Source of the DNA: an uncultured Bacteroidales bacterium
Lineage (GTDB): Bacteria; Bacteroidota; Bacteroidia; Bacteroidales; F082
Direction of reading: 5' to 3'
NCBI GenBank assembly: GCA_937896505.1
Contig: CALBNP010000114.1
Coordinates: 1-15,543 of the forward strand
Length of the DNA stretch: 15,543 nucleotides
Part shown: piece after piece, positions 7,961 to 15,543 of the stretch
How the letters are laid out: each line of letters begins with the position of its first letter
Numbering within the stretch: position 1 is the first letter of the stretch
The notes under the pieces: generated by a model
Database searches by the model: none
The model's input: only the letters and a program-made list of their open reading frames with translations
Told to the model about the DNA's origin: nothing
Position numbers and translations under genes: made by a program

Positions 7961-8019
7961 CTTTTTATTTAGCAAATTTTCATAATAATATCATATCAAC
8001 TGAAAATCAGTAAAATAAA

Positions 8020-8053
8020 AATAAAAAGAAAAGAGAAGAATTGGATTCTTCTC
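8020..8053 (-). terminator. Intrinsic terminator after the DUF1508 gene
   Basis: GAGAAGAAT (8033-8041) and ATTCTTCTC (8045-8053) form a 9-bp stem around a 3-nt loop. On the minus strand it is followed by TTTTCTTTTTATTTTT. It starts 29 bases after the stop codon of the DUF1508 gene. Confidence 0.85.
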
Positions 8054-8082
8054 ATTCGTTTTTCTAATATTTTCAAGTATTA

Positions 8083-8418
8083 TCAAGCCTCGGTTTGGTC
8101 AACGATGACGGCTTCAGGAGCATTCTTCATCACGGAAGCGATACCGTTTTTCATGTTGAGCTCGTTAGCATACATCTGGCTTGAACCGATGATTTGGCCG
8201 TTGGTAGCCATCAAATTGAAATAAGGTTTGCCGTTGGCGGCCACTTTCGTGTCGAAACGGGCTTCGGTTTGGGCATTTTTCTTGACTGATTCAACGCCAT
8301 TCATGCAAGATGCCTTGCTTGCATAGCCTTGGCTGGTGAGGATGACCTGGCCATTGGTGGCCAACAAGTTGAACTGGTATTCACCGTTCTTTCTGGTAGT
8401 AATGACAAATTTTCCCAT
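8083..8418 (-). CDS. DUF1508 / YegP-like (UPF0339) protein with two tandem repeats
   Basis: The 111-aa cytosolic protein consists of two copies of the roughly 50-residue DUF1508 unit. The first is about residues 3-49 (NGEYQFNLLATNGQVILTSQ then GYASKASCMNGVESVKKNA). The second is about 53-101 (NGKPYFNLMATNGQIIGSSQ then MYANELNMKNGIASVMKNA). Each unit has the family's F-x-L-x-A-x-N-G-Q core and the xYxxxxxxxNGIxSVxxNA helix. A short tail ends the protein. The family is widespread, but its function is not firmly established; no catalytic residues are evident. The gene is monocistronic, with a promoter-like element 30 bp upstream and a strong terminator downstream. The ATG at 8418 starts exactly at the first repeat. 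Confidence 0.93.
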   Translation of the reverse strand: MGKFVITTRKNGEYQFNLLATNGQVILTSQGYASKASCMNGVESVKKNAQTEARFDTKVAANGKPYFNLMATNGQIIGSSQMYANELNMKNGIASVMKNAPEAVIVDQTEA

Positions 8419-8447
8419 TTTTCTGAATTTTTGAGTTGTTCAGGGTG

Positions 8448-8455
8448 CAAATATA
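8448..8455 (-). promoter_or_regulatory. Probable -7 element of the DUF1508 gene
   Basis: The minus strand reads TATATTTG, matching TAnnTTTG, 29 bases before the ATG, giving a leader of roughly 23 nt. The upstream box is not clear. Confidence 0.5.
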
Positions 8456-8493
8456 CAATTTTCAATACAATTCACACTAAATCACGAAAAAAA

Positions 8494-9213
8494 TTACTGC
8501 AAACGGGCCACCAACGCATCACGATAGCTGGCACCGACCGGAATCTTGTCGCCCGCGACGGTGACATCCGACTTGTCCAAATCCTGAATGTGATGGAACG
8601 AAACGATGAACGACTTGTGCACACGCACAAAAAGGTCGGCGGGCAAGATGGATTCCAGATCCTTCAAGGCATATAAGGCCGTAATGCGCTTTTGCTTCGT
8701 GTGAAAAGTTACATATTCATGCTGGCCTTCAATATAAAGTAAGTCATCGTAGTTGATTTTATACAACTTGTAATCGGCCTTGACGGTGATGAAATCGTTT
8801 GTGTGGAAAATCGTGTCTGGAGCCGTTTCAGAAGTCACTTCTTCCTTGATCTTGTGATGTCCCAACACTTTCCCGATGGCTTGGAAGAATCGAGGAAAGT
8901 CGAAAGGCTTGAGCAAATAGTCGGTGACGCCAAGGTCAAAGGCATCGACTGCATACTCCGAATAGGCCGTCGTGAAAATGATATAGGGCTTGTGGCCCAA
9001 GGTGCGGACAAAGTCCAAACCCGTTATGTCAGGCATTTGGATATCCAAGAAAAGGACATCTACCCTATTGTTTTTCAACGCATTCATTGCCTCGATGGCA
9101 TTTGAGCACGATGCTACCAAATTCAGGCTATCGACCTTTGAAACATAATCCTGCAAGAGTTTCCTCGCCAAGATTTCGTCGTCAACAATCACCACATTCA
9201 ACTTCTCGTTCAT
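8494..9213 (-). CDS. LytTR-family response regulator
   Basis: The 239-aa protein is a two-domain DNA-binding response regulator of the LytR/AlgR type. The receiver domain (about 4-120) has the acidic pair Asp11-Asp12, the phosphoacceptor Asp57 in LFLDIQMPD, Thr81-Thr82, and Lys102-Pro103. The LytTR domain (about 136-238) shows FITVKADYKLYKINYDDLLY, then IEGQHEYVTFHT, and VRVHKSFIVSFHHI, typical of this beta-type DNA-binding fold. It is translated after the histidine kinase with an ATGA overlap, so the two are cognate partners. Target promoters cannot be read from the window. Confidence 0.96.
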   Translation of the reverse strand: MNEKLNVVIVDDEILARKLLQDYVSKVDSLNLVASCSNAIEAMNALKNNRVDVLFLDIQMPDITGLDFVRTLGHKPYIIFTTAYSEYAVDAFDLGVTDYLLKPFDFPRFFQAIGKVLGHHKIKEEVTSETAPDTIFHTNDFITVKADYKLYKINYDDLLYIEGQHEYVTFHTKQKRITALYALKDLESILPADLFVRVHKSFIVSFHHIQDLDKSDVTVAGDKIPVGASYRDALVARLQ

Positions 9214-10256
9214 AGCATAATTGTTACTTTATATTTATTTGTATCTTGTTCAACATCAAAAACATAATCATTACCATAATGCAAGTTCAAGCGTTGGAGC
9301 ACATTCTGCTGTCCTATGCCAGGAAGCTTATTGTTGCTCTTCGCCACCGATGTGTTGAGAACCGAATTTTCAGCCACAAAGCAGAAAGAATTCCCTTTTT
9401 GGGTGATGGAAAGATGGACATAGCCATCTGTAGCCGCATCAAGGCGGCTATACTTGAAGCTGTTTTCAACGATAGGCTGCAACAACATCGGAGCAATCAT
9501 AAAGCATTCGTTTTCAATATCCTTTTCAAGTATAACATCGCGATCGTTGCCAAAACGCATCAACTGGAAATCGACGAAATTCTCGATATACTTCACTTCC
9601 TTACTCAGAGGAATGGCATCTGCTTGACAATCGACCAACACATAACGAAGCATTTCTGACAGTTTCAGAACTCCATCAGCAGCGTTGTCGTCGTGCATAT
9701 AAACCATTGAGTAGATGTTATTTAAAGCATTGAAAAGGAAATGCGGGTTGATTTGCGACTTCAGATAACGCAATTCCATGTCGAGTTTCTCGCTCTTCAG
9801 CTTGTCGGCGATAATCTTGTCTTCATTTTCCTTTCGTTGATAATAGAACGCCACAGCTACGACAATGACAGCCACAAACCATAACAATCTAATAATGAAC
9901 ACTAAAAGTGTGTATGGAAACGCATTGTAGGTTTCTGCAATGGGACGTTGGTCGAAGAAATGAAGCAAAAGAAGCTCAACCCAAAGCGATGCGTATGCCC
10001 ATAGACACGCCACAAAAGAACCTGCCAACACAAACATCACAACGCGTTGGTTTTTCAGGTACTTGGGGATAATTATTTTGTTGACTGTCTCTACCAAAAG
10101 CATGACCAAACCCAAAAATGCCGACGAAGAAATGAAACGCAGCAGATAGTTATTGTTGGGATGCGTAGCAAAGAAAATCACAAAAAGCAAGACCCACGTA
10201 ATGCCGTGTTTGTGAAAGCGTTCGATGAAATCGAGATTCGCGTTGGTTCTATTCAT
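9210..10256 (-). CDS. LytS/YehU-type sensor histidine kinase
   Basis: The 348-aa inner-membrane kinase has four hydrophobic segments (about 19-31, 38-57, 72-98 and 114-138). A short helical linker and the His_kinase domain follow, with phosphoacceptor His172 in the motif INPHFLFNALNNIYS. The C-terminal ATPase domain has an N-box LLQPIVENSFKYS (258-270) and a glycine motif GIGQQNVLQRL (313-323). It has no periplasmic sensor domain of any size, so the signal is probably sensed in the membrane or through a partner. It lies 84 bp downstream of the BatA/VWA gene and overlaps the response-regulator gene. Confidence 0.95.
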   Translation of the reverse strand: MNRTNANLDFIERFHKHGITWVLLFVIFFATHPNNNYLLRFISSSAFLGLVMLLVETVNKIIIPKYLKNQRVVMFVLAGSFVACLWAYASLWVELLLLHFFDQRPIAETYNAFPYTLLVFIIRLLWFVAVIVVAVAFYYQRKENEDKIIADKLKSEKLDMELRYLKSQINPHFLFNALNNIYSMVYMHDDNAADGVLKLSEMLRYVLVDCQADAIPLSKEVKYIENFVDFQLMRFGNDRDVILEKDIENECFMIAPMLLQPIVENSFKYSRLDAATDGYVHLSITQKGNSFCFVAENSVLNTSVAKSNNKLPGIGQQNVLQRLNLHYGNDYVFDVEQDTNKYKVTIML

Positions 10257-10273
10257 GAGTTCAATTTGTTTCG

Positions 10274-10281
10274 CAAAAATA
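10274..10281 (-). promoter_or_regulatory. Candidate -7 element of the kinase-regulator operon
   Basis: The minus strand reads TATTTTTG, 18 bp upstream of the kinase ATG. A second match, TACTTTTG, lies at 10315-10322. No clear terminator separates this from the BatA/VWA gene, so read-through from upstream remains possible. Confidence 0.4.
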
Positions 10282-10339
10282 AAATGAATCAGGCAAAATG
10301 GGACCGATATTCAACAAAAGTAGCAAAAATGTCAAGGAA

Positions 10340-12370
10340 TCATTTCCAAAACCTCAAAACCGCAACCTCGCCCAAAAGCGCGAGCAAAGCTACTAGGACG
10401 AACCATTTCCAAAGGGACGACTGGCGGGCAAAAGCATCCACAAAATCACCATCGGCGAAATCGGAAGTATCCAAAATGGCAACCACATCAAAACCTGAAC
10501 TGACAAGTGCCTGCTTCACATCATCTTGTGACACAAAATTCATCGATGACTCAAGACGACTATCGTTCCACGCCAAAGTGCGGTTGAGGGTATCATTCAC
10601 CAAAAGTCCACAGAATCCAGCACTTGGCAAATCATCATTCAAATAAAGATAAGTCATCTGATTCCGCATTTCGGCCGCTGGCCTTATCACAAGGCTTTGA
10701 TCTTCGTTGCACAAAGCAAAAGAATGGTCACCTTCCATAGGCAAGTCATTGATGGGCAACACTTTATCAATTCCTATCGTATAAGATGGTTTTGTCACCT
10801 GGGCACCCATCAGAGCCATTTTCAGCATCATGGGAACGAAAAGCGGATTGGCCGAAAGGTCGCTCCACGACTCGTTCAAGGCAGTGGCAACAACGAAAAT
10901 GTTACCTTTGCCGTGTGGTGTGGCGAGCATATGCGGATCGCCATTCTGAAGTTGAAGCAACGATGTTGACAATCCATTCGATTTCAACGAGATATGTTGA
11001 TTAACCGAAGGCAACTCTGCAAATTCAGGTAAATCGACCAACATATCGGAGAAGAAATCGTGTTGTTCAGCCAGACCTTCTACCTTTGTAATATTGGCGT
11101 CAAGCCCGCCGATGTCCAGACTGGCCTTTTCATAGAGCAATTCATTATTTTTCAATTCATTGACATTCGGAAAGACCACCAAACTTGCACCATTTGAAAC
11201 GTAATCGGCAAGCGTTTGCTGCAACGTCGCATTCAAGGCAGCCGTTTCATTGACGATGAGAAGCTGGGCCTTGGAAAGCAAATCCAAATCAAAACGCGAC
11301 GGGTCCATAAACACATAGCTAAACTGTTCGTCGCCAGCAAAAAGCAATTCGCAATCGGTTGGTTCTGAACCCAATTCGACCACATTCAGGCACGGTTTCA
11401 CATTCAGCACGAAGCGATACTCATCGTCAAAAGTGATTGGATTGTCCATCAGCGAAACGATGCAAAGTTGTTCCCCACTCTGCTCGACAACAAACTGCAG
11501 CTCCAACTCGGCCGAACTGTCTTTCTCGACATCAACTGTGGCCGATGCCTCCATGCTGCCATTCATGGAAAAATTGATCGGCAAGCCTTTCACATCCTTC
11601 TCGCCTTCATTCACCACTTTGACATTCAAAGTATTAGGCAATCCGACCTGCAAGATTGGAGAAGCAAGCCAAACCGTATCTACATAAAGATTCGAGGTGA
11701 AATCGGAAACCATCGGCACCATCACCAATTGCAACGATGAATCGGCAGTTGCCGACGACAGATTAAATGTATTTTGCTGAAAATCAGAATAAACGAACAG
11801 CGTTGACGAAGCAAAGCCATGTTGCTTGCGCAGCATCGAAAAGCGGTCGAGAACATCGCCTAACGCTACAGGCGCGCCTTCTTGTTCCATACGGTCAAGT
11901 TGTTCCGTCATTTCCTCCTGATTCATAGGGAACTCATTTTGTACCTCGAAGCAGTTGGACATCAGCACGAAACGGCTCGAAGGATTAAGTTTCTGCACCA
12001 AATCGCGTGCCGATTGGCGAGCATCTTCAAACAAGGTGGTTCGCTCCGATTGACATTTCATGCTCATCGAATTGTCGATATAGAAGCCTACCAGATTATC
12101 TTCACAATCGGTATTCAACTGTTTTTCTGGACGATACGGAAACGCAAAAGCGATGACCAGCGCAATGACGAAGAGGCAACGCAAGCAAAGCGTGACGAAA
12201 TATTTCAGTTTGCGAGTCTTAGCGTTTTCCTGTTGGATATTGCGCAACACCGCCGTGTTACTGAAATACACCTGCTTGTGTTTTCGGAAATTAAAGAGAT
12301 GGACTGCTATTGGTATCAAGACTGCCAAAAGTCCCCAAAGCATATTCGGATAGAGAAACTGTAAATTCAT
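10340..12370 (-). CDS. BatA/VWA-domain inner-membrane protein
   Basis: The 676-aa protein begins with the double-anchor BatA N-terminal domain of Bacteroidota. It has a first membrane helix at about 5-26, a conserved HLFNFRKHKQVYFSNTAVLR loop and a second helix at about 57-78. A von Willebrand A-like domain follows with a DxSxS metal site (DNSMS, residues 99-103) and the family's YSDFQQN strand. The long middle part (about 220-640) is beta-rich and probably periplasmic. A last membrane helix lies near 652-672. Proteins of this type are widespread in Bacteroidota, sometimes called aerotolerance-related; their exact role is not settled. The ATG at 12370 lies one base after the TGA of the upstream type IX cargo gene (TGACATG), so coupling is likely. 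The TTG at 12379 is a less likely start. Confidence 0.88.
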   Translation of the reverse strand: MNLQFLYPNMLWGLLAVLIPIAVHLFNFRKHKQVYFSNTAVLRNIQQENAKTRKLKYFVTLCLRCLFVIALVIAFAFPYRPEKQLNTDCEDNLVGFYIDNSMSMKCQSERTTLFEDARQSARDLVQKLNPSSRFVLMSNCFEVQNEFPMNQEEMTEQLDRMEQEGAPVALGDVLDRFSMLRKQHGFASSTLFVYSDFQQNTFNLSSATADSSLQLVMVPMVSDFTSNLYVDTVWLASPILQVGLPNTLNVKVVNEGEKDVKGLPINFSMNGSMEASATVDVEKDSSAELELQFVVEQSGEQLCIVSLMDNPITFDDEYRFVLNVKPCLNVVELGSEPTDCELLFAGDEQFSYVFMDPSRFDLDLLSKAQLLIVNETAALNATLQQTLADYVSNGASLVVFPNVNELKNNELLYEKASLDIGGLDANITKVEGLAEQHDFFSDMLVDLPEFAELPSVNQHISLKSNGLSTSLLQLQNGDPHMLATPHGKGNIFVVATALNESWSDLSANPLFVPMMLKMALMGAQVTKPSYTIGIDKVLPINDLPMEGDHSFALCNEDQSLVIRPAAEMRNQMTYLYLNDDLPSAGFCGLLVNDTLNRTLAWNDSRLESSMNFVSQDDVKQALVSSGFDVVAILDTSDFADGDFVDAFARQSSLWKWFVLVALLALLGEVAVLRFWK

Positions 12371-12371
12371 G

Positions 12372-15332
12372 TCAATCAATCACTACCACTTTTTGAGTTA
12401 CGACAAAGCCTCGTCCCGTTGCCACGAACATATACATTCCTGGTCGCAAATTGGGCATGGTATATTGTCGGGTCATAATATCATTGTCAAGACTAGTTTC
12501 AAATTCATCCACAAGCACGCCTCGCATATCAACGACTTTGATGTTCGTGTTGCCCAGCATATTCTCGAACTTCAGCGTCATCTCGCCGTGGTTTGGATTA
12601 GGGACAACTGAGAAATTGGGCATTGCAGCCTCATTTTCTTCAACATCGTAGAACGAGCATTGTAACCAATACGAAACCTTTTCCCCTTCCGGGCTGCACG
12701 GATTGTACATTTCCGCAACAAGATGAATCGTATCATCTACACGTTCGAGCGGGGATATGCTGCATTTTCTTCCATTATCGGCAGTGGCAATCACCCAACG
12801 TATAGGTTCCTCAAAATACCACCTAATGCTTTCCCATTGGTATTTATGCTTGTGGTCGTAAATGCTAAATTCGTATGAATTGACCTGAAATTCAGTAGCT
12901 GGAATCAGCCAATGCGGAGCAATTGTATCAGCAGGATAGATTTCGACCAAGTCAAGTAATTCATTTACAGTCAGATTCACACGGACTATCGAGTCGCAGC
13001 CCATTTTCGTCTTCAAAGGAAACTCATAAAAGCCTGACTCACGGATGGTATCATTCTGGAAGCAGAAATAATCGCAAACTGCAGTGTCTGTTGCAACATT
13101 ATCAACATATTCAGGATAGTGGATGAAGCTGATATGATAGACCGAGTCGCAACCACTTTGCGCCGCACCGTGGTTGACCCAAAGCGCATCGTTATCATCG
13201 AAAGTCATCCCATGCCAGACATTTTCGTCATTGCCGCATAGTTCCACAACGGGCGAAGCTTCGAAAGCAGGCATCACCGTGACAACGGCTTCTGCTGACG
13301 AATGCCTTTCGCCACAGAAAATTTCATAGGTAAAATGGTCTTCACCTGAAAAATCGCTGTCGGGAATATAAAGCCAAGTGTCTTGATTCAGGCTACCGTG
13401 CAGAGGTTGATTCACTTCATAAGTCAGTTCTTGGCAGTTTGCCAGCAAGTCGTTTTCAAGGCAATTCAACACAATAGCTTCGGCATGGCAAGTCGTAAAT
13501 CTGTCATCGACGGCCTGTAGCACCATTTCGGGAAGCACAATCACCTTAACTTCGGCAGATGTTTCACAAGTAAGCTCGCCGAAATCCTTATAACCCGTTA
13601 CAGTATAGACGATTGTATCGACAGGGCTGGCCAATGGATTAGGAATATTCGGGTCGGAAAGGCCCGTTGTCGGCTGCCACTCATAACGGTCGGCACCCGA
13701 AGCCGAGAGTTGCACTGGAGCTTCTCCGACGGTGTAATATTGCGTTGGAGAAACTTGCAAATCAACCTGATGCACATTGATGTCGATGAAATCCCAGACC
13801 GAGTCGGCTACGCAACCCGTTGCATCGCTTCCGCTGATGATATAGCGTCCGGAATGCTGCGACGTCACATCATGCAAGACGAAAGGCGGCTGGCTGATGG
13901 CGACACCCGAAGGACCGAGAAGGTGGACTGCATTGACGAAATCCGACTGGAAATTGAAGGTGATATCGTCGCCAGCGCAATGTTCCTTGCCTGTCGCCTG
14001 CTCGTCAATTTCTATTTTCGAGAACGACTGGTAATCAGAGAAAAAGCCATAAGTACAAGTGCCATCGCTCGTGATGAAGACTCCCAAGTGGAAATAGCCA
14101 TTGCCCGCACGGTTTTCCAGATTCATGAGGCTTTCGACAGGAATCACATTGCTGAGGTTTTTCAGACAGTAGGAATATTCCGGATTGGAAGGCACAGGTG
14201 TAAAGTCAGATGCGGTCAGCACATCAGGGTCATTGTTGACGAAGAAACCATCAATCTTTTCAGTCTTCACGACAATCGTGACGAACATCTGGCTATATGA
14301 TTCCAAACGCGGGCGGAAGCAGGAAGTCTGCAACGAACCCGTGCAATGAACGTGAGGCAAAACCGTTCCGCCCATCTCGCCCATTTCATTGACTGTTAGT
14401 TGGAACACGGCAATCGGTTTGTCAGCGCTGATATGTTCCACTGGATTTAGAATGATACGTTCCATCTCCTCCCCTACATCCAACGTGCCTACAGCCATAC
14501 CGTTGATGCTGATTGTCGTTGCATCCTCTGTTGGGAAGAAATTGAGGTATTCGGTTCCTGTTCCGCTTTTTACGGCAAAATACTCGGTTCCCATCATGCT
14601 GACAGGCACCAGCTGGTCACCAACCAAGTCGTGATGGCCATCCAAATCCACCGAATCATCGGAAGTGTTGACAGCTATTGGTTTCGTGGCCATGATGCGG
14701 GTGTTACGCAAATGAGCAGTCGGAGCACTGCTATTTGCCTCCACAGCATACGATTGGCCTTTCTGCAAAACGACATGTACTTCCTGGTTCGGAGCTATGC
14801 CGCCCTTCAGTGCTACCGACGGAATGATGGTAATTTCGGTATTATCTTCAGTAGCAACCATTTCGGCACGGCTACACGTTGACGGGAAATGATTGCTATA
14901 GGTGTATTGCGTAGGCACCAAAAACTCGTAACCCAAAGCATTGGAACCTTTCAGCGAATAAATCTCGCTATTGTTGTTGTTCGACTCGTAATAAATGGAA
15001 ACCGGAGCACTGGAATTGATGTAAAAACCATAGTTAAGCACCTGATTATATGGACTTGTCTCGACAATGTCAACTATGTTAGAGACATCATACAACTTAT
15101 AGGAATGCGCTGGCACCTCGATGGTGTGAGGTAGAAATTCCAACGGGTTGGCTGGTTGCGTAAAGGTGACCGTTGCGCTCTGGTCGAAAGTAGTGACACA
15201 GAAGCGGACTGGTGTTTGCGCATGTTGTATTTCCAAATCGGGAGCCGCAAACCAGAATTCGGTATCAATCTGTGCCCAAAGCGCATTGCAAACAAGCGAC
15301 AGGACAATCAACAAGAGACAAGTTCTTTTCAT
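12372..15332 (-). CDS. Type IX-secreted multidomain surface protein with IgGFc-binding-like N-terminus
   Basis: The 986-aa protein has a signal peptide (residues 1-20, ending LWA|Q). Residues about 22-440 match the IgGFc-binding-protein N-terminal type, with ATEDNTEITI, INSSAPVSIYYES and ATKPIAVNTSDDSVDLDGHHD. Then come an Ig-like segment (about 448-520) and a PKD-like unit with YEWQPTTGLSDPNIPNP (550-566). A tandem-95/Big_9-like unit (about 606-690) follows, then two segments with GCDSVYHISF (727-736) and GCDSIVRVNLTV (778-789). The last 75 residues form a type IX sorting domain: VVPNPNHGEMTL, then LRPGMYMFVATG, ending KVVVID. The protein should therefore be secreted and anchored at the cell surface. 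The ATG at 15332 is preferred over the TTG at 15356, which falls in the likely promoter. Its ligand is unknown. Confidence 0.88.
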   Translation of the reverse strand: MKRTCLLLIVLSLVCNALWAQIDTEFWFAAPDLEIQHAQTPVRFCVTTFDQSATVTFTQPANPLEFLPHTIEVPAHSYKLYDVSNIVDIVETSPYNQVLNYGFYINSSAPVSIYYESNNNNSEIYSLKGSNALGYEFLVPTQYTYSNHFPSTCSRAEMVATEDNTEITIIPSVALKGGIAPNQEVHVVLQKGQSYAVEANSSAPTAHLRNTRIMATKPIAVNTSDDSVDLDGHHDLVGDQLVPVSMMGTEYFAVKSGTGTEYLNFFPTEDATTISINGMAVGTLDVGEEMERIILNPVEHISADKPIAVFQLTVNEMGEMGGTVLPHVHCTGSLQTSCFRPRLESYSQMFVTIVVKTEKIDGFFVNNDPDVLTASDFTPVPSNPEYSYCLKNLSNVIPVESLMNLENRAGNGYFHLGVFITSDGTCTYGFFSDYQSFSKIEIDEQATGKEHCAGDDITFNFQSDFVNAVHLLGPSGVAISQPPFVLHDVTSQHSGRYIISGSDATGCVADSVWDFIDINVHQVDLQVSPTQYYTVGEAPVQLSASGADRYEWQPTTGLSDPNIPNPLASPVDTIVYTVTGYKDFGELTCETSAEVKVIVLPEMVLQAVDDRFTTCHAEAIVLNCLENDLLANCQELTYEVNQPLHGSLNQDTWLYIPDSDFSGEDHFTYEIFCGERHSSAEAVVTVMPAFEASPVVELCGNDENVWHGMTFDDNDALWVNHGAAQSGCDSVYHISFIHYPEYVDNVATDTAVCDYFCFQNDTIRESGFYEFPLKTKMGCDSIVRVNLTVNELLDLVEIYPADTIAPHWLIPATEFQVNSYEFSIYDHKHKYQWESIRWYFEEPIRWVIATADNGRKCSISPLERVDDTIHLVAEMYNPCSPEGEKVSYWLQCSFYDVEENEAAMPNFSVVPNPNHGEMTLKFENMLGNTNIKVVDMRGVLVDEFETSLDNDIMTRQYTMPNLRPGMYMFVATGRGFVVTQKVVVID

Positions 15333-15353
15333 AGCGTCATCAGTAATTTTGGG

Positions 15354-15361
15354 CAAAGATA
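15354..15361 (-). promoter_or_regulatory. Probable -7 element of the type IX cargo/BatA operon
   Basis: The minus strand reads TATCTTTG, matching TAnnTTTG, 21 bases before the ATG at 15332, giving a leader of about 16 nt. It overlaps the in-frame TTG at 15356, which argues against that codon as the start. No clear upstream TTTG is seen. Confidence 0.5.
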
Positions 15362-15388
15362 GTCAATTTTCCATTAACGACGAGGAAT

Positions 15389-15543
15389 CTACTGAATTGG
15401 TTTTCCGTCAAGGACTGCAGATTGCAACTCATCGCCTTTGTAAGTTAGCTTTAGCGAGAAAAACGGCACTTTTTTGTCAATCAAACGAAGGAAAATCTTG
15501 TCGCCTTCCCATGAAGGCAGTTCCAAAAGACGCTGTTTTTCAA
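15389..15543 (-). CDS. C-terminal end of a probable Nudix hydrolase (partial)
   Basis: An open frame runs from the window edge to a TAG at 15389-15391 and encodes 50 residues. The order LPSWEGDKIFL, then VPFFSLKLTYKGDEL, is like the C-terminal part of Nudix pyrophosphohydrolases of the MTH1/8-oxo-dGTPase group. The Nudix box itself would lie outside the window, so the family call is tentative. The reading frame is real on codon use and because it ends 56 bp before the next gene's ATG on the same strand. Confidence 0.5.
   Translation of the reverse strand, partial: EKQRLLELPSWEGDKIFLRLIDKKVPFFSLKLTYKGDELQSAVLDGKPIQ

Noticed and set aside
7709..7972. An 87-codon plus-strand open frame
   Set aside because: It covers both tRNA genes and their promoter; the translation is an artefact of tRNA sequence.
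10047..10646. A 199-codon plus-strand open frame spanning the kinase start and the end of the BatA/VWA gene
   Set aside because: It is antisense to two well-supported genes and crosses their promoter region; the translated product is low in recognisable structure.
11882..12364. A 160-codon plus-strand open frame
   Set aside because: It is antisense to the BatA/VWA N-terminal and VWA domains, which are clearly coding on the minus strand.
13710..14300. A 196-codon plus-strand open frame
   Set aside because: It is antisense to the type IX cargo gene, whose minus-strand frame has clear domains; the plus-strand product has no recognisable domain or signal.

Overview
The window comes from a member of the Bacteroidota, most likely order Bacteroidales. 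The evidence is a 5'-partial 16S rRNA of Bacteroidota type, repeated promoter elements of the TAnnTTTG type used by the Bacteroidota primary sigma factor, a C-terminal type IX secretion sorting domain, an LpxD paralogue of the Bacteroidota type, and a YjbH-like outer-membrane protein pair. I cannot name a genus from the sequence. Every supported feature is on the minus strand, so transcription runs from high to low coordinates toward the rRNA operon. Most upstream-extended starts are TTG codons; where an in-frame ATG sits just before the signal peptide I moved the start there.

Layout, in direction of transcription (right to left). (1) 15543-15389: the last 50 codons of a probable Nudix-type hydrolase. 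(2) 15332-10340: a 986-aa secreted multidomain protein with an IgGFc-binding-like N-terminus and a type IX sorting domain. One base separates its stop from the ATG of a 676-aa BatA/VWA-type inner-membrane protein. (3) 10256-8494: a LytS-type histidine kinase and a LytTR response regulator, overlapping by ATGA. (4) 8418-8083: a small protein made of two DUF1508 (YegP-like) repeats, with its own promoter and terminator. (5) 7937-7681: a compact tRNA unit (Ser-GCT, Pro-TGG) with promoter and terminator. (6) 7609-5760: an LpxD-family acyltransferase overlapping a secreted alpha/beta hydrolase by ATGA. (7) 5588-3982: two exported beta-rich proteins overlapping by ATGA; the second matches the YjbH family, and the pair may be a split version of the double-barrel protein YjbH/GfcD. 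(8) 3878-1375: a lipoprotein and an OmpA-family protein, ending in a strong terminator. (9) 1160-1: rRNA promoter, a leader of about 180 nt with a boxA-like element and a GC-rich hairpin, then the 5' two thirds of 16S rRNA.

Taken together this is largely an envelope-biogenesis neighbourhood: lipid A-type acylation, outer-membrane barrels, a peptidoglycan-binding OmpA protein, a surface lipoprotein and a type IX cargo, flanked by translation RNA genes. I see no transposase, integrase, CRISPR array or phage gene. The least ordinary items are the split YjbH-like pair, the coupling of an LpxD paralogue to a secreted hydrolase, and the coupling of a type IX cargo to a BatA/VWA membrane protein.
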